Of a DNA stretch of 64,000 bases, positions 26,552 through 35,572 are shown piece by piece. The stretch comes from Roseibium denhamense (GTDB taxonomy: Bacteria; Pseudomonadota; Alphaproteobacteria; Rhizobiales; Stappiaceae), in the NCBI RefSeq assembly GCF_009711415.1, contig NZ_SMLZ01000103.1, forward strand, positions 39,699 to 103,698. Reading direction: 5' to 3'. The notes below the pieces were generated by a model that was given only the letters and a program-made list of their open reading frames with translations, was not told where the DNA came from and did not search any database. Each line of letters opens with the position of its first letter. The stretch's first letter is position 1. The position numbers and the translations under genes were made by a program.

Positions 26552-27334
26552 GTGTCACGCCGTTTGGAAAACGATGCTGCGCCGATCCGGAAGGCCGAAA
26601 TCGGTCCCCTGGCCATTTGCCGGCTTGAAACGGCGGAAGTCGTGCGCATGGTGGAAACATCGGTTGCGGACCGGGCGCGGCTCGACATTGCCATCTGCAA
26701 CGCGCATACGATCCTGACAGCCTTGAATGACCCGGATTATGCGGCTGTCCTGCAGCAGATGACCCTTTTGAATGACGGGGTCGGCGCCGATCTGGTAGCC
26801 CGTATTCTGGAAGGCGAAGGATTTCCCGACAATTTGAACGGCACGGACCTCGTGCCGGAAATTCTTGCGACCGCAAAGATACCCTTAAGACTGTTCCTTC
26901 TGGGGGCAAAGGAAGAGCGTGTGCGCGAGGCTAAGGCTCACATAGAGCGGACCTTTCCCAAGCATGAAGTTGTCGGAGTGCGGGACGGTTATTTCGATCC
27001 GCATCAGGTGGACCTTGTTTGTGCGGAAGTCAATCAAGCGCGGCCTGACATGCTTCTGATCGCCATGGGCAACCCGAGGCAGGAACAATTTGTGACGGCC
27101 CATCGCCAAAGACTGGATGTCCCCGTCACGGTCGGTGTCGGGGCATTGTTTGACTTTATGTCGGGAGCTGTCATCAGAGCGCCCCGATTGGTCAGGGCTG
27201 CCCGCCTGGAATGGCTGTTCAGGTTCGCCCAGGAACCAGTGCGCCTGTTTCACCGGTACGTCGTCGGGATCCCCCGGTTTTTCGTCCTTGTAGCGAAACT
27301 CAGGCTGGCCAGGTCACGCAAGCAGGCGGGCTAG
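26552..27334 (+). CDS. WecG/TagA/CpsF (GumM-like) glycosyltransferase
   Basis: A 260-residue GT26 protein starting at GTG 26552. Hallmarks are ICNAHTILTALNDPDYAAVL, NDGVGADLVAR, LNGTDLVPEIL, LFLLGAKEERV and the MGNPRQEQFV signature. Members add the second sugar to undecaprenyl-PP-linked precursors at the inner membrane; GumM adds the beta-1,4-glucose in xanthan. It closes the exopolysaccharide locus. Its last 21 bases overlap the 3' end of the convergent cobK gene. Confidence 0.88.
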   Translation: MSRRLENDAAPIRKAEIGPLAICRLETAEVVRMVETSVADRARLDIAICNAHTILTALNDPDYAAVLQQMTLLNDGVGADLVARILEGEGFPDNLNGTDLVPEILATAKIPLRLFLLGAKEERVREAKAHIERTFPKHEVVGVRDGYFDPHQVDLVCAEVNQARPDMLLIAMGNPRQEQFVTAHRQRLDVPVTVGVGALFDFMSGAVIRAPRLVRAARLEWLFRFAQEPVRLFHRYVVGIPRFFVLVAKLRLARSRKQAG

Positions 27335-28087
27335 CTTCTCCAGGACGGCCGAAGGGCTGGATGCGCAGACGGCCTCCGGCAAGAGTGGCCTTTCGATCAT
27401 GATCACCGGAAGCTGCAACGCGCGGGCAGCAGCGATTTTTGCAAATGACCTTGTGCCGCCGCTGTTTTTGGACACCACGCAGTCGATCCCGTGGCGTTTG
27501 AATAGGTCAATTTCCGCCACCACGTCCTGCGAGGGCCTGGAAAGGACTAGGTCCCAGGTGTCCGGCAGCGGCTCCGCCGGTGGTTCGATCATCCGCACGA
27601 GGCCATAGATGTCTGTCCTGCCGGTAAACTTGCCGATTTCCTTCCGCCCAACCGCCAGAAACACCCGCCCGCCGGGTCTCAAAGCCTGTTCAGCGGCCGC
27701 AACGCCCGGTACACTTTGCCATTGATCCTCTGCTTCAGAAGACCATGCCGGACGTTCCAGCCGCACGAGCGGAACTGAAAGTGCGGATGCGGCCTCAGAC
27801 GCGGTACGGCTCATTTGAGCCGCGAAAGGGTGTGTGGCGTCGATAATGTGGGTCACGCCTTCCGCGCCCATGAAGGTCTTTAAACCGTCGAGCCCCCCAA
27901 ACCCGCCAATCCGGGTTCTGACACCCAAATCCGGCAGGTCGCTCACAACGCCTGCAAAGGAGACGGTCAGTCCGGCGTCGGGAAATGTCTCTGGAATGCC
28001 CTGAGCAAGTTTACGGGCTTCGAACGTCCCGGCCAAAAGCAGTATATGAGCGGGCTTAACTGTCAAAGGAACATTCACCCAGCACAT
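27314..28087 (-). CDS. cobK: precorrin-6A reductase CobK
   Basis: A 257-residue reductase that uses NADPH to convert precorrin-6A to precorrin-6B in corrin ring synthesis. Family features are ILLLAGTFEARKLA at the start, VTHIIDATHPFAAQMS, RLERPAW, VFLAVGRKEIGKF and VVSKNSGG near the C-terminus. It is preceded on the same strand by cbiD with a 32-base overlap, so the two are translated together. The C-terminal 21 bases overlap the convergent glycosyltransferase, an unusually tight junction between functionally unrelated loci. Confidence 0.93.
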   Translation of the reverse strand: MCWVNVPLTVKPAHILLLAGTFEARKLAQGIPETFPDAGLTVSFAGVVSDLPDLGVRTRIGGFGGLDGLKTFMGAEGVTHIIDATHPFAAQMSRTASEAASALSVPLVRLERPAWSSEAEDQWQSVPGVAAAEQALRPGGRVFLAVGRKEIGKFTGRTDIYGLVRMIEPPAEPLPDTWDLVLSRPSQDVVAEIDLFKRHGIDCVVSKNSGGTRSFAKIAAARALQLPVIMIERPLLPEAVCASSPSAVLEKLARLLA

Positions 28088-29150
28088 TGCCCGACCGGTC
28101 GCAGATCAGGATTTCGACCTCTATCGGGGCGTCCCGCAGGATCTCCCGGACGGCGGTCTTCGCTCTCCTGGCGAGCGGAGTGCTCAGATCAACTTGCTCG
28201 CCCAGAGCTGCATCAAGAACTTCTTTTGCCGTGTTCGCCGTGTCCGTCATGGATATCAGGGACCGGGGAGCGCCGCTGTCTTCCAACAAGGTTTTTAGGA
28301 ATGAAAAATTCACCGAACTGCGGGCCGAGTGCAGGTCCAGCGCACCATGCGCAAGCTTGGTGAATTTGGCAAAGCCGCCGGAAAGGGTCAGCCGCGGGAC
28401 AGGATGACTGCGAAGGTATTTCAAAAGACCTCCGGCAAAATCTCCCATATCGAGATAGGCCGCTTCGTCCAGGTGATAGCGATGTCGGATCGCGTCCTCC
28501 GACGCCGATCCGGTCGCCCCGGCAACATGCTCAAGACCGGCGGCCCTTGCGACATCAATGCCGCGGTGGATCGAGGCGATCCAAGCGGCACAAGAAAACG
28601 GGCGCACAATGCCAGTCGTTCCAAGTACCGACAGTCCACCGACAATGCCAAGCCGCGGGTTCATCGTCTTGAGGGCAAGGTCTTGTCCGCCAGGAATGGC
28701 GATTTCGATTTCAACATCGCCCGTGCCGCCAAACTGTGAAGCCGCTTCCTGGATGGCGTTCTGCATCATCTGACGGGGAACCGGATTGATCGCGGGTTCG
28801 CCGGGCGGAATGGGGAGGCCGGGCCGGGTGACCGTGCCGACCCCGGCCCCCGCCTTGAAACAAACGCCCGACCCGGACGGCAGCAGACGGACGGTCGAGG
28901 TGATCAAGGCACCGTGGGTCACATCGGGATCATCACCGGCATCTTTTGTAATGGAGGCGGTCGCCTCCCAGCCTTCGATCCGGTGCTGCGTGAGCACAAA
29001 GTCGGCCCTTGCGCCCTTTGGCAGCGTAATCTCGATGGGATCTGGAAACCGGCCGGTCAGCAAAGCGGTATAGGCAGCCTTCGCCGCCGCCGTCGCGCAT
29101 GCGCCGGTGGTCCAACCACGCCGTAACTCTTTTGCTTCGTCAGCTGCCAT
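28056..29150 (-). CDS. cbiD: cobalt-precorrin-5B C1-methyltransferase CbiD
   Basis: CbiD methylates C1 of the ring-contracted corrin, releasing the acetyl/acetate fragment. I placed the start at ATG 29150 (MAADEAKELRRGWTTG), giving 364 residues, the usual size; the open frame to 29474 overlaps the divergent cobA. Motifs include RRGWTTGACATAAAKAAY and the Gly-rich GAGVGTVTRPGLP. CbiD is named from the anaerobic pathway, but it also stands in for CobF in many alphaproteobacteria with otherwise aerobic enzymes. It diverges from cobA across a 121-base gap. Confidence 0.92.
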   Translation of the reverse strand: MAADEAKELRRGWTTGACATAAAKAAYTALLTGRFPDPIEITLPKGARADFVLTQHRIEGWEATASITKDAGDDPDVTHGALITSTVRLLPSGSGVCFKAGAGVGTVTRPGLPIPPGEPAINPVPRQMMQNAIQEAASQFGGTGDVEIEIAIPGGQDLALKTMNPRLGIVGGLSVLGTTGIVRPFSCAAWIASIHRGIDVARAAGLEHVAGATGSASEDAIRHRYHLDEAAYLDMGDFAGGLLKYLRSHPVPRLTLSGGFAKFTKLAHGALDLHSARSSVNFSFLKTLLEDSGAPRSLISMTDTANTAKEVLDAALGEQVDLSTPLARRAKTAVREILRDAPIEVEILICDRSGNVLGECSFDS

Positions 29151-29271
29151 AACCGTTCCTATACTCCAAACGGATAAAACTTGCGCGCCCCGGCGAAGAA
29201 ATGTCGCATTCAGAAGTGTCCAGTCCGTTGAAGGGCTTGGCGTTGAACGATAAGCCGGATAATGCTGTGAC

Positions 29272-30138
29272 ATGATCCGTCCTCGAAACGACCTGCAAAT
29301 GCCAGACAGCTTGCCCCGCTTTGAAAGCGGGTGGGTGTGGCTGGCCGGTGCCGGCCCCGGAGATCCGGGACTGTTGACGCTGCATGCCCTTAATGGCCTG
29401 CGGCAGGCGGATGTCGTTGTGTATGACGCATTGGTGGACAGCAGCATTCTCGACTGGGTGAAACCCGGAGCCATTACGGATTATGCCGGAAAGCGTGGCG
29501 GCAAGCCCAGTCCCAAACAGCGCGACATTACCCTGAAGCTGATTGAGTATGCCCGTGCCGGCAAGCGTGTGCTGCGCTTGAAGGGCGGAGATCCATTCGT
29601 CTTCGGGCGCGGCGGTGAAGAAGCCCTCGGGCTCGTCGAGGCGGGGATCCCGTTCCGGGTGATCCCCGGAATCACGGCTGGGATCGGCGGTCTGGCCTAT
29701 GCTGGTATCCCGGCGACCCATCGCGATTGCAATCAGGCTGTGACCTTTCTGACCGGGCATGATCAGACGGGGCTTACTCCGGACGCGGTCAATTGGGACG
29801 GAATTGCCAAAGGGTCTCCGGTCATCGTGATGTATATGGCGATGAAACACCTTGAGACGATAGCCGGCAAACTGATAGCCGGTGGACGATCTGTGCATGA
29901 ACCTGTGGGTATCGTGTGCAATGCCTCCTTGAGCGAACAGCAGGTGTTCGAAACGACACTCGGCAAATGCGCAGCAGAAGCCGCGGAGGTAGGCCTTCAG
30001 CCGCCGGCCATCGTGTGTGTTGGCGAGGTGGTGCGTCTCAGGGCTGGCCTCGATTGGCTTGGGGCCTTGTCGGGCAAGGTTCTGGAGAGCGATCCGCTCG
30101 GGCTGCGGGCGTCAGGACACGTGGCAGATGCCGGCTAG
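29272..30138 (+). CDS. cobA: uroporphyrinogen-III C-methyltransferase CobA
   Basis: This SAM-dependent enzyme methylates uroporphyrinogen III at C2 and C7 to give precorrin-2, the branch point to cobalamin and sirohaem. The protein is 288 residues and is a stand-alone SUMT with no CysG fusion. Motifs are VWLAGAGPGDPGLLTLHA, YDALVD, RLKGGDPFVFGRGGEE and the PGITAG segment. An alternative start at 29299 is possible. The stop overlaps the cobB start by 11 bases, showing co-translation. No B12-box element was found in the 121-base gap upstream. Confidence 0.94.
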   Translation: MIRPRNDLQMPDSLPRFESGWVWLAGAGPGDPGLLTLHALNGLRQADVVVYDALVDSSILDWVKPGAITDYAGKRGGKPSPKQRDITLKLIEYARAGKRVLRLKGGDPFVFGRGGEEALGLVEAGIPFRVIPGITAGIGGLAYAGIPATHRDCNQAVTFLTGHDQTGLTPDAVNWDGIAKGSPVIVMYMAMKHLETIAGKLIAGGRSVHEPVGIVCNASLSEQQVFETTLGKCAAEAAEVGLQPPAIVCVGEVVRLRAGLDWLGALSGKVLESDPLGLRASGHVADAG

Positions 30139-31447
30139 CGGACCGCAGTCCGGACCAAGCGGATTGTTGATTGCCGCACCGTCTTCGGGGGCCGGAAAAA
30201 CCACCGTGACGCTGGCGCTCCTGCGGGCCCTGAAGCGGCAAGGTCTGCGCGTTGCCTCGGCAAAATCCGGTCCGGACTATATTGATCCTGCCTTTCATGA
30301 AGCTGCGTCCGGCGAGGTTTGCATCAACCTGGATGCATGGGCGATGGACCCGCAAACGCTTCAAGCTCTGGCCGTGTCCCGGTCAAGCGCGAAGGACCTG
30401 CTTTTGGTCGAAGGCGCCATGGGGCTGTTTGACGGCGCGGCAAACGGAACCGGATCGGCAGCTGATCTTGCCGCCTCGCTTGGGGTCCCTGTTGTTTTGG
30501 TCGTCGATTGTGCGAAACAAGCCCAGTCGGTTGCCGCGCTCGTGCATGGCTTTTTGAGCTTCCGTCCCGACGTGCCGGTCGCCGCCGTCATTCTCAATCG
30601 GGTCGGTAGTGCCCGGCACGAGAAAATGCTGAGGGCAGCGCTGGCCGGTTTGCCGGTCAAGGTGATCGGTGCATTGCCGCGTTCAGAGGCGCTCGTTCTG
30701 CCCGAACGGCACTTGGGGCTCGTTCAAGCTGGAGAACATCCGCAGTTGGACGATTTTCTCGAGCAGGCCGCTGACACTGTCTCGAACGCGCTTGACCTGG
30801 GTCTACTTCGCCAGCTTGCAGCGCCCCTATCCATCACGGCACCTGAACCCCCCAATCTTCCCGATCCGATTGGCCAGAAGATTGCGGTCGCATCGGACAT
30901 TGCCTTTGCTTTTTCCTATCCGCACCTCCTCAGTCATTGGCAGAACCGCGGTGCAACGCTCGAAACATTCTCTCCTCTCGCTGACGAGAAGCCCGCGAGC
31001 ACCAGTGATGCGGTTTACTTGCCCGGGGGATATCCCGAGCTTCATGCGGGCCGGCTGGCCGCTGCCTCGGAGTTCAGGGCAGGTATGAGGTCAGCCGCCG
31101 ATGCAGGGTGCCTGGTTTACGGCGAATGCGGGGGCTACATGACGCTCGGCGACGGACTTGTCGATGCTGAAGGTGTGCGTCATCAAATGCTGGGTTTGCT
31201 CCCGCTGGAGACTTCATTCCAGCACCGAAAACGTCATTTGGGCTACCGTGTGGTCGAGCCTCTTGGCGGTTTGCCTTGGGTGGGCAACCTATCGGCCCAC
31301 GAGTTTCACTATGCCTCTGTCCTGTTTGAAGGGGATGGAGACAGGTTGTTCACGGCGGCTGATGCGGATGGGCAAAAGCTTGATCCGATGGGGCTCCGGC
31401 GAGGCCGGGTCATGGGCTCATTCGCCCATGTGATTTCCAATCGTTAG
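30128..31447 (+). CDS. cobB: hydrogenobyrinate/cobyrinate a,c-diamide synthase CobB
   Basis: CobB is a glutamine-dependent ATP enzyme that amidates the a and c side chains of the corrin macrocycle. From ATG 30128 it has 439 residues. The N-terminal dethiobiotin-synthetase-like domain has IAAPSSGAGKTT and SGPDYIDPAFH. The C-terminal class-I amidotransferase-like domain has YLPGGYPELH, the nucleophile Cys in VYGECGGYMTLG and a terminal SFAHV. A longer frame from 30017 exists but lies inside cobA. It is convergent with the methyltransferase gene ending at 31487. Confidence 0.93.
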   Translation: MPASGPQSGPSGLLIAAPSSGAGKTTVTLALLRALKRQGLRVASAKSGPDYIDPAFHEAASGEVCINLDAWAMDPQTLQALAVSRSSAKDLLLVEGAMGLFDGAANGTGSAADLAASLGVPVVLVVDCAKQAQSVAALVHGFLSFRPDVPVAAVILNRVGSARHEKMLRAALAGLPVKVIGALPRSEALVLPERHLGLVQAGEHPQLDDFLEQAADTVSNALDLGLLRQLAAPLSITAPEPPNLPDPIGQKIAVASDIAFAFSYPHLLSHWQNRGATLETFSPLADEKPASTSDAVYLPGGYPELHAGRLAAASEFRAGMRSAADAGCLVYGECGGYMTLGDGLVDAEGVRHQMLGLLPLETSFQHRKRHLGYRVVEPLGGLPWVGNLSAHEFHYASVLFEGDGDRLFTAADADGQKLDPMGLRRGRVMGSFAHVISNR

Positions 31448-31486
31448 GGCATGCCGGGACATCAGCCGGAACTCAGACTAAGGTGA

Positions 31487-32116
31487 CTAGGCGGCCTGAA
31501 GCACGACCAGCTGGCAGAAGATGTCTTCCTTGGTGTGATACGGACTGTGGGTGACTTCAAGAAGCTTGGCGGTCCCGTCAGCCTCCAGCTTTTCCACCTT
31601 GTCCTTGAACCCGTCGGCTTCCCAGGCGCTGTCCCGCACGGTCAGTACCAGAGGGGCGCCGGGCTTCAAGATGCGCAAAAGCTCATCAATTCCATCCGGT
31701 CCCACATGCCCGTTCGTGAAGACACCTGCGGACACCACCCCCTCATAGGTGTCATCCGCAATCTCGAAGAGCGGCCCGGTCAGATCCGCTTCGTTGAGTT
31801 TGCGGTAGGCGCCTTTCTTCCGGGAGTGTTCGAGCATTTCGGGTGTCAGATCGATCCCGTCAATGGTGAGATCGTAGTTGCGTTTGATCAGTTCGATCCC
31901 GACCAATCCGGTCCCGCAGCCGGCGTCCAGCACCAGCGCCTCTTTTCCCACATTCTTGACCAGCGCGTCGGCGGCGATCATCGGCGCGACATATCCGATG
32001 GAGAGCAGCAGGTCCGTGTCGTATGTCTTCGCCCAGCCGGCATAGAACTCACGGATGGCAAACGGATCCCCGTTCAGGGACACTGCTCTTTGAAGAAGCG
32101 GGTTTTCGTCTGCCAT
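31487..32116 (-). CDS. class I SAM-dependent methyltransferase of unknown target
   Basis: A 209-residue methyltransferase with motif I VLDAGCGTGLVGIEL, the acidic DGIDLTPEML after strand 2, and the VVSAGVFTNGHVGPDGIDEL segment. It resembles Williams-Beuren-type or tetratricopeptide-linked methyltransferases rather than a corrin enzyme (those have the different tetrapyrrole-methylase fold). It lies downstream of cobM on the same strand, 89 bases away, so it may be co-transcribed with the cob operon, but a cobalamin role is not supported by sequence. Confidence 0.8.
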   Translation of the reverse strand: MADENPLLQRAVSLNGDPFAIREFYAGWAKTYDTDLLLSIGYVAPMIAADALVKNVGKEALVLDAGCGTGLVGIELIKRNYDLTIDGIDLTPEMLEHSRKKGAYRKLNEADLTGPLFEIADDTYEGVVSAGVFTNGHVGPDGIDELLRILKPGAPLVLTVRDSAWEADGFKDKVEKLEADGTAKLLEVTHSPYHTKEDIFCQLVVLQAA

Positions 32117-32205
32117 GCGTGCCGGTCCCTGAGCTTTGATTGCGTTGCCATCAGCCTATCGGCAGTATGGCGGCAGTGCAAACCTTCCAACGGACCGGCG
32201 CTTTG

Positions 32206-32982
32206 TCAGGACGCTTTCTTTTTCTTCTTGGGGCGCAGCACATGAACATGATCAGCGTCGTAAAGCGCGCTGTCGCGGAAATCTGCGTCCGGTTTCAAGG
32301 CATGGCCGACAAAAATGAGCGCGGTCCGGGTGATTTTCGACGCGCGGACCTTCTCTGCGATTGTCGACAAGGTGCCGTGAATGAAAGCCTGATCGGGCCA
32401 TCCCACCCGGTAGGCAACGATCACCGGGCAGTCAGCGCCATAATGCGGGGTCAATTGGCGCTCGATTTCACGAAGGTTCCGGATGGACAGGTGAATGGCA
32501 AGAGTTGCCCCGCTGCGCCCCAGCGTGTCTAGATCCTCATTGTTCGGCATGGCCGAAGACTGCATGGCCGTCCGGGTGACAATCACTGTCTGCGCCACTT
32601 CCGGGATGGTCAGCTCGGATTTCAAAGCGGCCGCTGCGGCGGCAAAGGCCGGGACGCCGGGCGTGACGTCATAGTCAATGCCAAGGGCGTCCAGCCGCCG
32701 CATTTGTTCCGCAGTCGCACCGTAGATCGACGGATCACCGGAATGGACCCGGGCAACATCATGCCCGGCCGCATGTGCCTTCTGGATTTCGGCAATAATC
32801 TCGTCGAGCGTCATGGGCGCCGTATCGATCACCGTTGCGCTTTCCGGCGCGGCGGCAACGATCTGTTCCGGTACCAGAGACCCGGCGTAAAGACAGACCT
32901 GACAGCTTTGTATCAGCTTGAGACCGCGCACGGTAATCAGGTCCGGGTCGCCAGGACCTGCGCCTATGAAATGAACTGTCAT
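32206..32982 (-). CDS. cobM: precorrin-4 C11-methyltransferase CobM
   Basis: This tetrapyrrole methylase adds the C11 methyl group to precorrin-4. The 258-residue protein starts HFIGAGPGDPDLITVRG, with CLYAGSLVP, VARVHSGDPSIYGATAEQMRR and VTPGVPAFAAAAAAL. A Lys-rich C-terminal tail (KKKKKAS) is present. Its ATG overlaps the cobJ stop by four bases (ATGA), placing it as the last corrin gene of the cobH-to-cobM operon. Confidence 0.94.
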   Translation of the reverse strand: MTVHFIGAGPGDPDLITVRGLKLIQSCQVCLYAGSLVPEQIVAAAPESATVIDTAPMTLDEIIAEIQKAHAAGHDVARVHSGDPSIYGATAEQMRRLDALGIDYDVTPGVPAFAAAAAALKSELTIPEVAQTVIVTRTAMQSSAMPNNEDLDTLGRSGATLAIHLSIRNLREIERQLTPHYGADCPVIVAYRVGWPDQAFIHGTLSTIAEKVRASKITRTALIFVGHALKPDADFRDSALYDADHVHVLRPKKKKKAS

Positions 32983-34877
32983 ATGGTTTCTTCCGGGGTT
33001 GGTTGCAGGCTGGCGGGATCTTGGTCCTCAGGCGATTGAGCGGGATCTTCTGCGGCCTCTTTGGGCGCGTCGATGCGCTTGGCGTATCCACGGGGCGTGT
33101 AGACGAATGGAGAGCCGCTGCCAGTTTGAACGGCTTTCGAGTTGGATGAGCCAACAAGGACCGTCGTCAGCATGTCGACTTCATCGACGGTCAACGCCGT
33201 AAGCGTGGTGACACGGATGGTTTCCTCCGGCCGGCCGAGATTGACGCCGAGTACGACGGGGGTTTCCGGCGGACGGTGCTCCAGCAGGATGTCCTTGGCG
33301 GCCGCAAGCTGCGTGCGCCGCCGTTTTGAAACCGGATTGTAGAAGGCAATCACGAAATCGCCCTGCGCAGCGGCCTTGAGCCGTTTTTCAATCGCCTCCC
33401 AGGGCGTCAGAAGATCCGACAGGGAGATGGCACAAAAATCATGTCCGAGCGGTGCGCCAATGCGGGCGGAGCAGGCCTGCAAGGCGGAAATGCCCGGCGC
33501 GTTTGTAACGCTGACGCGCTTTGCGGCATCGGACACGCCGCCATTGCCCGTCTCGCGGTCCAAAAGTTCATAGACCAGCGCACCCATGGCATAGATCCCG
33601 GCATCCCCCGACGAGATCAAGGCAACGGTCTTGCCTTTTCCAGCCTCTTCCAGGGCGAACCGGACCCGGTCTTCTTCCGCGCCAAGCGGGAAATTGTGGT
33701 GCTTCTTGCCGCTGATGTGCTTTTCAACGATATCGAGATACAGCGAGTAGCCGACGACGTCGCTTGCCTCAGACAGCAGTCTGGTCGCTTCGGGCGTGCG
33801 CCAGTCGTCTTTGCCCGGACCGATTCCGATGACCGACAGATGGCCGCGTGCACGGCCCACGGTCTTCGGGTCGACCCAGTCGATCGACCGGGCGATGGCG
33901 CATGTCGCATTCGCGGTCTTTTGCTTTTCAACCGCCAGCTTGCCGCTCTGCCCGACAGCTGCGAGCGCGGCCCCTTCGGCAACGCCGTGGCACTTGACCT
34001 CGGCATAAACGACCTCAGACGGGTTCTTCAAACGCGGTGTCTGGGTTTCGAGTTCCTCGGCCGTGAACAAGCGCAAGGGGGCATCCAGGTGGTCGGCCAG
34101 CGCGTTCATCGCAACTTCGTCGGCCTTCAGGTCAATCGTTGCAACACAGGCAACAGCGCCCTTCGCGATCCCGTTGAGCGCGAGATACGTGTCCACCAGA
34201 TTGATTAGCTCATCTGGATCGCAGCCCCGCGCGCATCCGGCGCCAACCACATATTTTTGCGGATGAAACACCAGCCGGGTCGGACTGCCGTCCACCGGTT
34301 CGTCGGTCGCAAGCAGCGTGATCGCAGCATCATCGCTTTGCGGCAGCTTTGCCTTCTTCAGCCAGTCGGCCGGACCTTCAATCAGGACGGTTGCCCCGGA
34401 CAGCAGCTCTGCCATGACCGGTTTTGCGTCTTCCGGATTGGCCAGCTTCCAGCCTGCGGGCGGGGCGTCGAGAGCAATCCCGAGGGCCGTATCGCCTGCC
34501 GTCGTAATGGCTGCGTGGCCGCCGAGCGCCTTTGCCAGAAGCCGGGCCAGTTCGTTCGCCCCGCGATGCCCGCCAAGAAGCGGGACGATGCTGGACCCGT
34601 CTTCTGAAACCGCAATGACCGGAGGCTCCTTCCGCTTGTCGCTGAGCACCGGCGCAAGCGCACGGATGAGAATACCGCTGGCGCAAAAGCCGACGATTGG
34701 ATGCCCGGCCTGAAACAGCAGCTGGATATGCTCGATGGTTTCGTTGAACTGCGTGTCGGCGGTCGGCACGCGCCCGGCCAGCCCGTGAATGCGGGCGGTG
34801 GAAAACCGTTTCGCGATATCTTCAGCCGTATCAAGTCCCGCCTGATTCAGGACGAGAAGGATGGGGGAAGCGTCCAA
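32979..34877 (-). CDS. cobJ: CbiG-CobJ fusion: cobalamin biosynthesis protein / precorrin-3B C17-methyltransferase
   Basis: A 632-residue two-part protein. Residues 1-340 are CbiG-like: the N-terminal domain has FCASGILIRALAP and LGGHRGANELARLL, and the C-terminal domain has the GAGCARGCD motif (212-220) and EVKCHGVAEGAAL. From residue 346 it is CobJ, with HLSVIGIGPGKDD, ISSGDAGIYAMGALVYEL and VTNAPGISALQA, which contracts the ring and methylates C17. The start is a TTG at 34877, overlapping cobI by 31 bases. CbiG opens the delta-lactone in the anaerobic route, so a fusion to CobJ in an otherwise Cob-type set is noteworthy. The tail after about 600 is Pro/Glu-rich. Confidence 0.92.
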   Translation of the reverse strand: MDASPILLVLNQAGLDTAEDIAKRFSTARIHGLAGRVPTADTQFNETIEHIQLLFQAGHPIVGFCASGILIRALAPVLSDKRKEPPVIAVSEDGSSIVPLLGGHRGANELARLLAKALGGHAAITTAGDTALGIALDAPPAGWKLANPEDAKPVMAELLSGATVLIEGPADWLKKAKLPQSDDAAITLLATDEPVDGSPTRLVFHPQKYVVGAGCARGCDPDELINLVDTYLALNGIAKGAVACVATIDLKADEVAMNALADHLDAPLRLFTAEELETQTPRLKNPSEVVYAEVKCHGVAEGAALAAVGQSGKLAVEKQKTANATCAIARSIDWVDPKTVGRARGHLSVIGIGPGKDDWRTPEATRLLSEASDVVGYSLYLDIVEKHISGKKHHNFPLGAEEDRVRFALEEAGKGKTVALISSGDAGIYAMGALVYELLDRETGNGGVSDAAKRVSVTNAPGISALQACSARIGAPLGHDFCAISLSDLLTPWEAIEKRLKAAAQGDFVIAFYNPVSKRRRTQLAAAKDILLEHRPPETPVVLGVNLGRPEETIRVTTLTALTVDEVDMLTTVLVGSSNSKAVQTGSGSPFVYTPRGYAKRIDAPKEAAEDPAQSPEDQDPASLQPTPEETI

Positions 34878-35572
34878 GCTTCGTCTCCCTTGTAGATGAG
34901 GATCATGGAAAAGTAGGGGGCCGTTTCGGCCTTAAGGTCAACCAGCCGGGCGACCTTTTGCCCCGGCAAACTGGCCCGTTCGACATAGCCTGCCTGCTCC
35001 AGCAGGCCCATGTCTTTCAAAAGGCTTTTAAGACGTCCCAGATGCCGCCCGACCTTCATGATCGCGACGGCCTGGGCCTCTTCGATTTTGGCGCGGATAT
35101 CAACATCCGGAAGGGGACCGGGAATGATTGTCAGGACATCATTGCGGGCCGTAAGCGGGCGTTGAAGTTGCGCGGCACAGGCCGTCAGGGATGTCACGCC
35201 GGGGACGACCTGGGTCGGAAACTCTTCTGACAGGCGCTCGAACAGATACATGAACGAGCCGAAGAAAAACGGATCGCCTTCGCACAGCGTGACAACATCC
35301 TCGCCGGCGCGCAGAACCCCGGCAATTTCGGCGGCGGCCTTGTCGTAGATGTCCTGAGCGGGGAACCGGTCGACCCGCATTGGCACGACAATCGGAATTT
35401 CCCGGGCAGATGCGGGAATGATCGCGGCTGCAATCGAACGGGCAAAGCTCTCGCCCGTATCGGGGGCGGGATAGGCGATGACGCGGGCTGACGAAATCAG
35501 CCTATGCGCCTTCAAGGTCATGAGGTCCGGATCGCCGGGACCAAGCCCGACACCGTAAAGCGTTCCACTCAT
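34847..35572 (-). CDS. cobI: precorrin-2 C20-methyltransferase CobI
   Basis: This tetrapyrrole methylase converts precorrin-2 to precorrin-3A. The start MSGTLYGVGLGPGDPDL at 35572 overlaps the cobL stop by four bases (ATGA), which fits better than the longer frame to 35590. The protein is 241 residues. Motifs are VIAYPAPDTGESFAR, LCEGDPFFFGSFMYLFERL and VPGVTSLTACAAQL. It is followed by the CbiG-CobJ fusion with a 31-base overlap. Confidence 0.94.
   Translation of the reverse strand: MSGTLYGVGLGPGDPDLMTLKAHRLISSARVIAYPAPDTGESFARSIAAAIIPASAREIPIVVPMRVDRFPAQDIYDKAAAEIAGVLRAGEDVVTLCEGDPFFFGSFMYLFERLSEEFPTQVVPGVTSLTACAAQLQRPLTARNDVLTIIPGPLPDVDIRAKIEEAQAVAIMKVGRHLGRLKSLLKDMGLLEQAGYVERASLPGQKVARLVDLKAETAPYFSMILIYKGDEAWTLPPSFSS

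Noticed and set aside
29151..29271. Possible cobalamin riboswitch between cbiD and cobA
   Set aside because: The gap is only 121 bases and neither strand shows the conserved B12 box or the surrounding core, so a standard riboswitch does not fit.
29151..29474. Longer CbiD reading with 108 extra N-terminal residues
   Set aside because: The extension overlaps the divergent cobA gene, has no family similarity, and the ATG at 29150 gives a protein of normal length.
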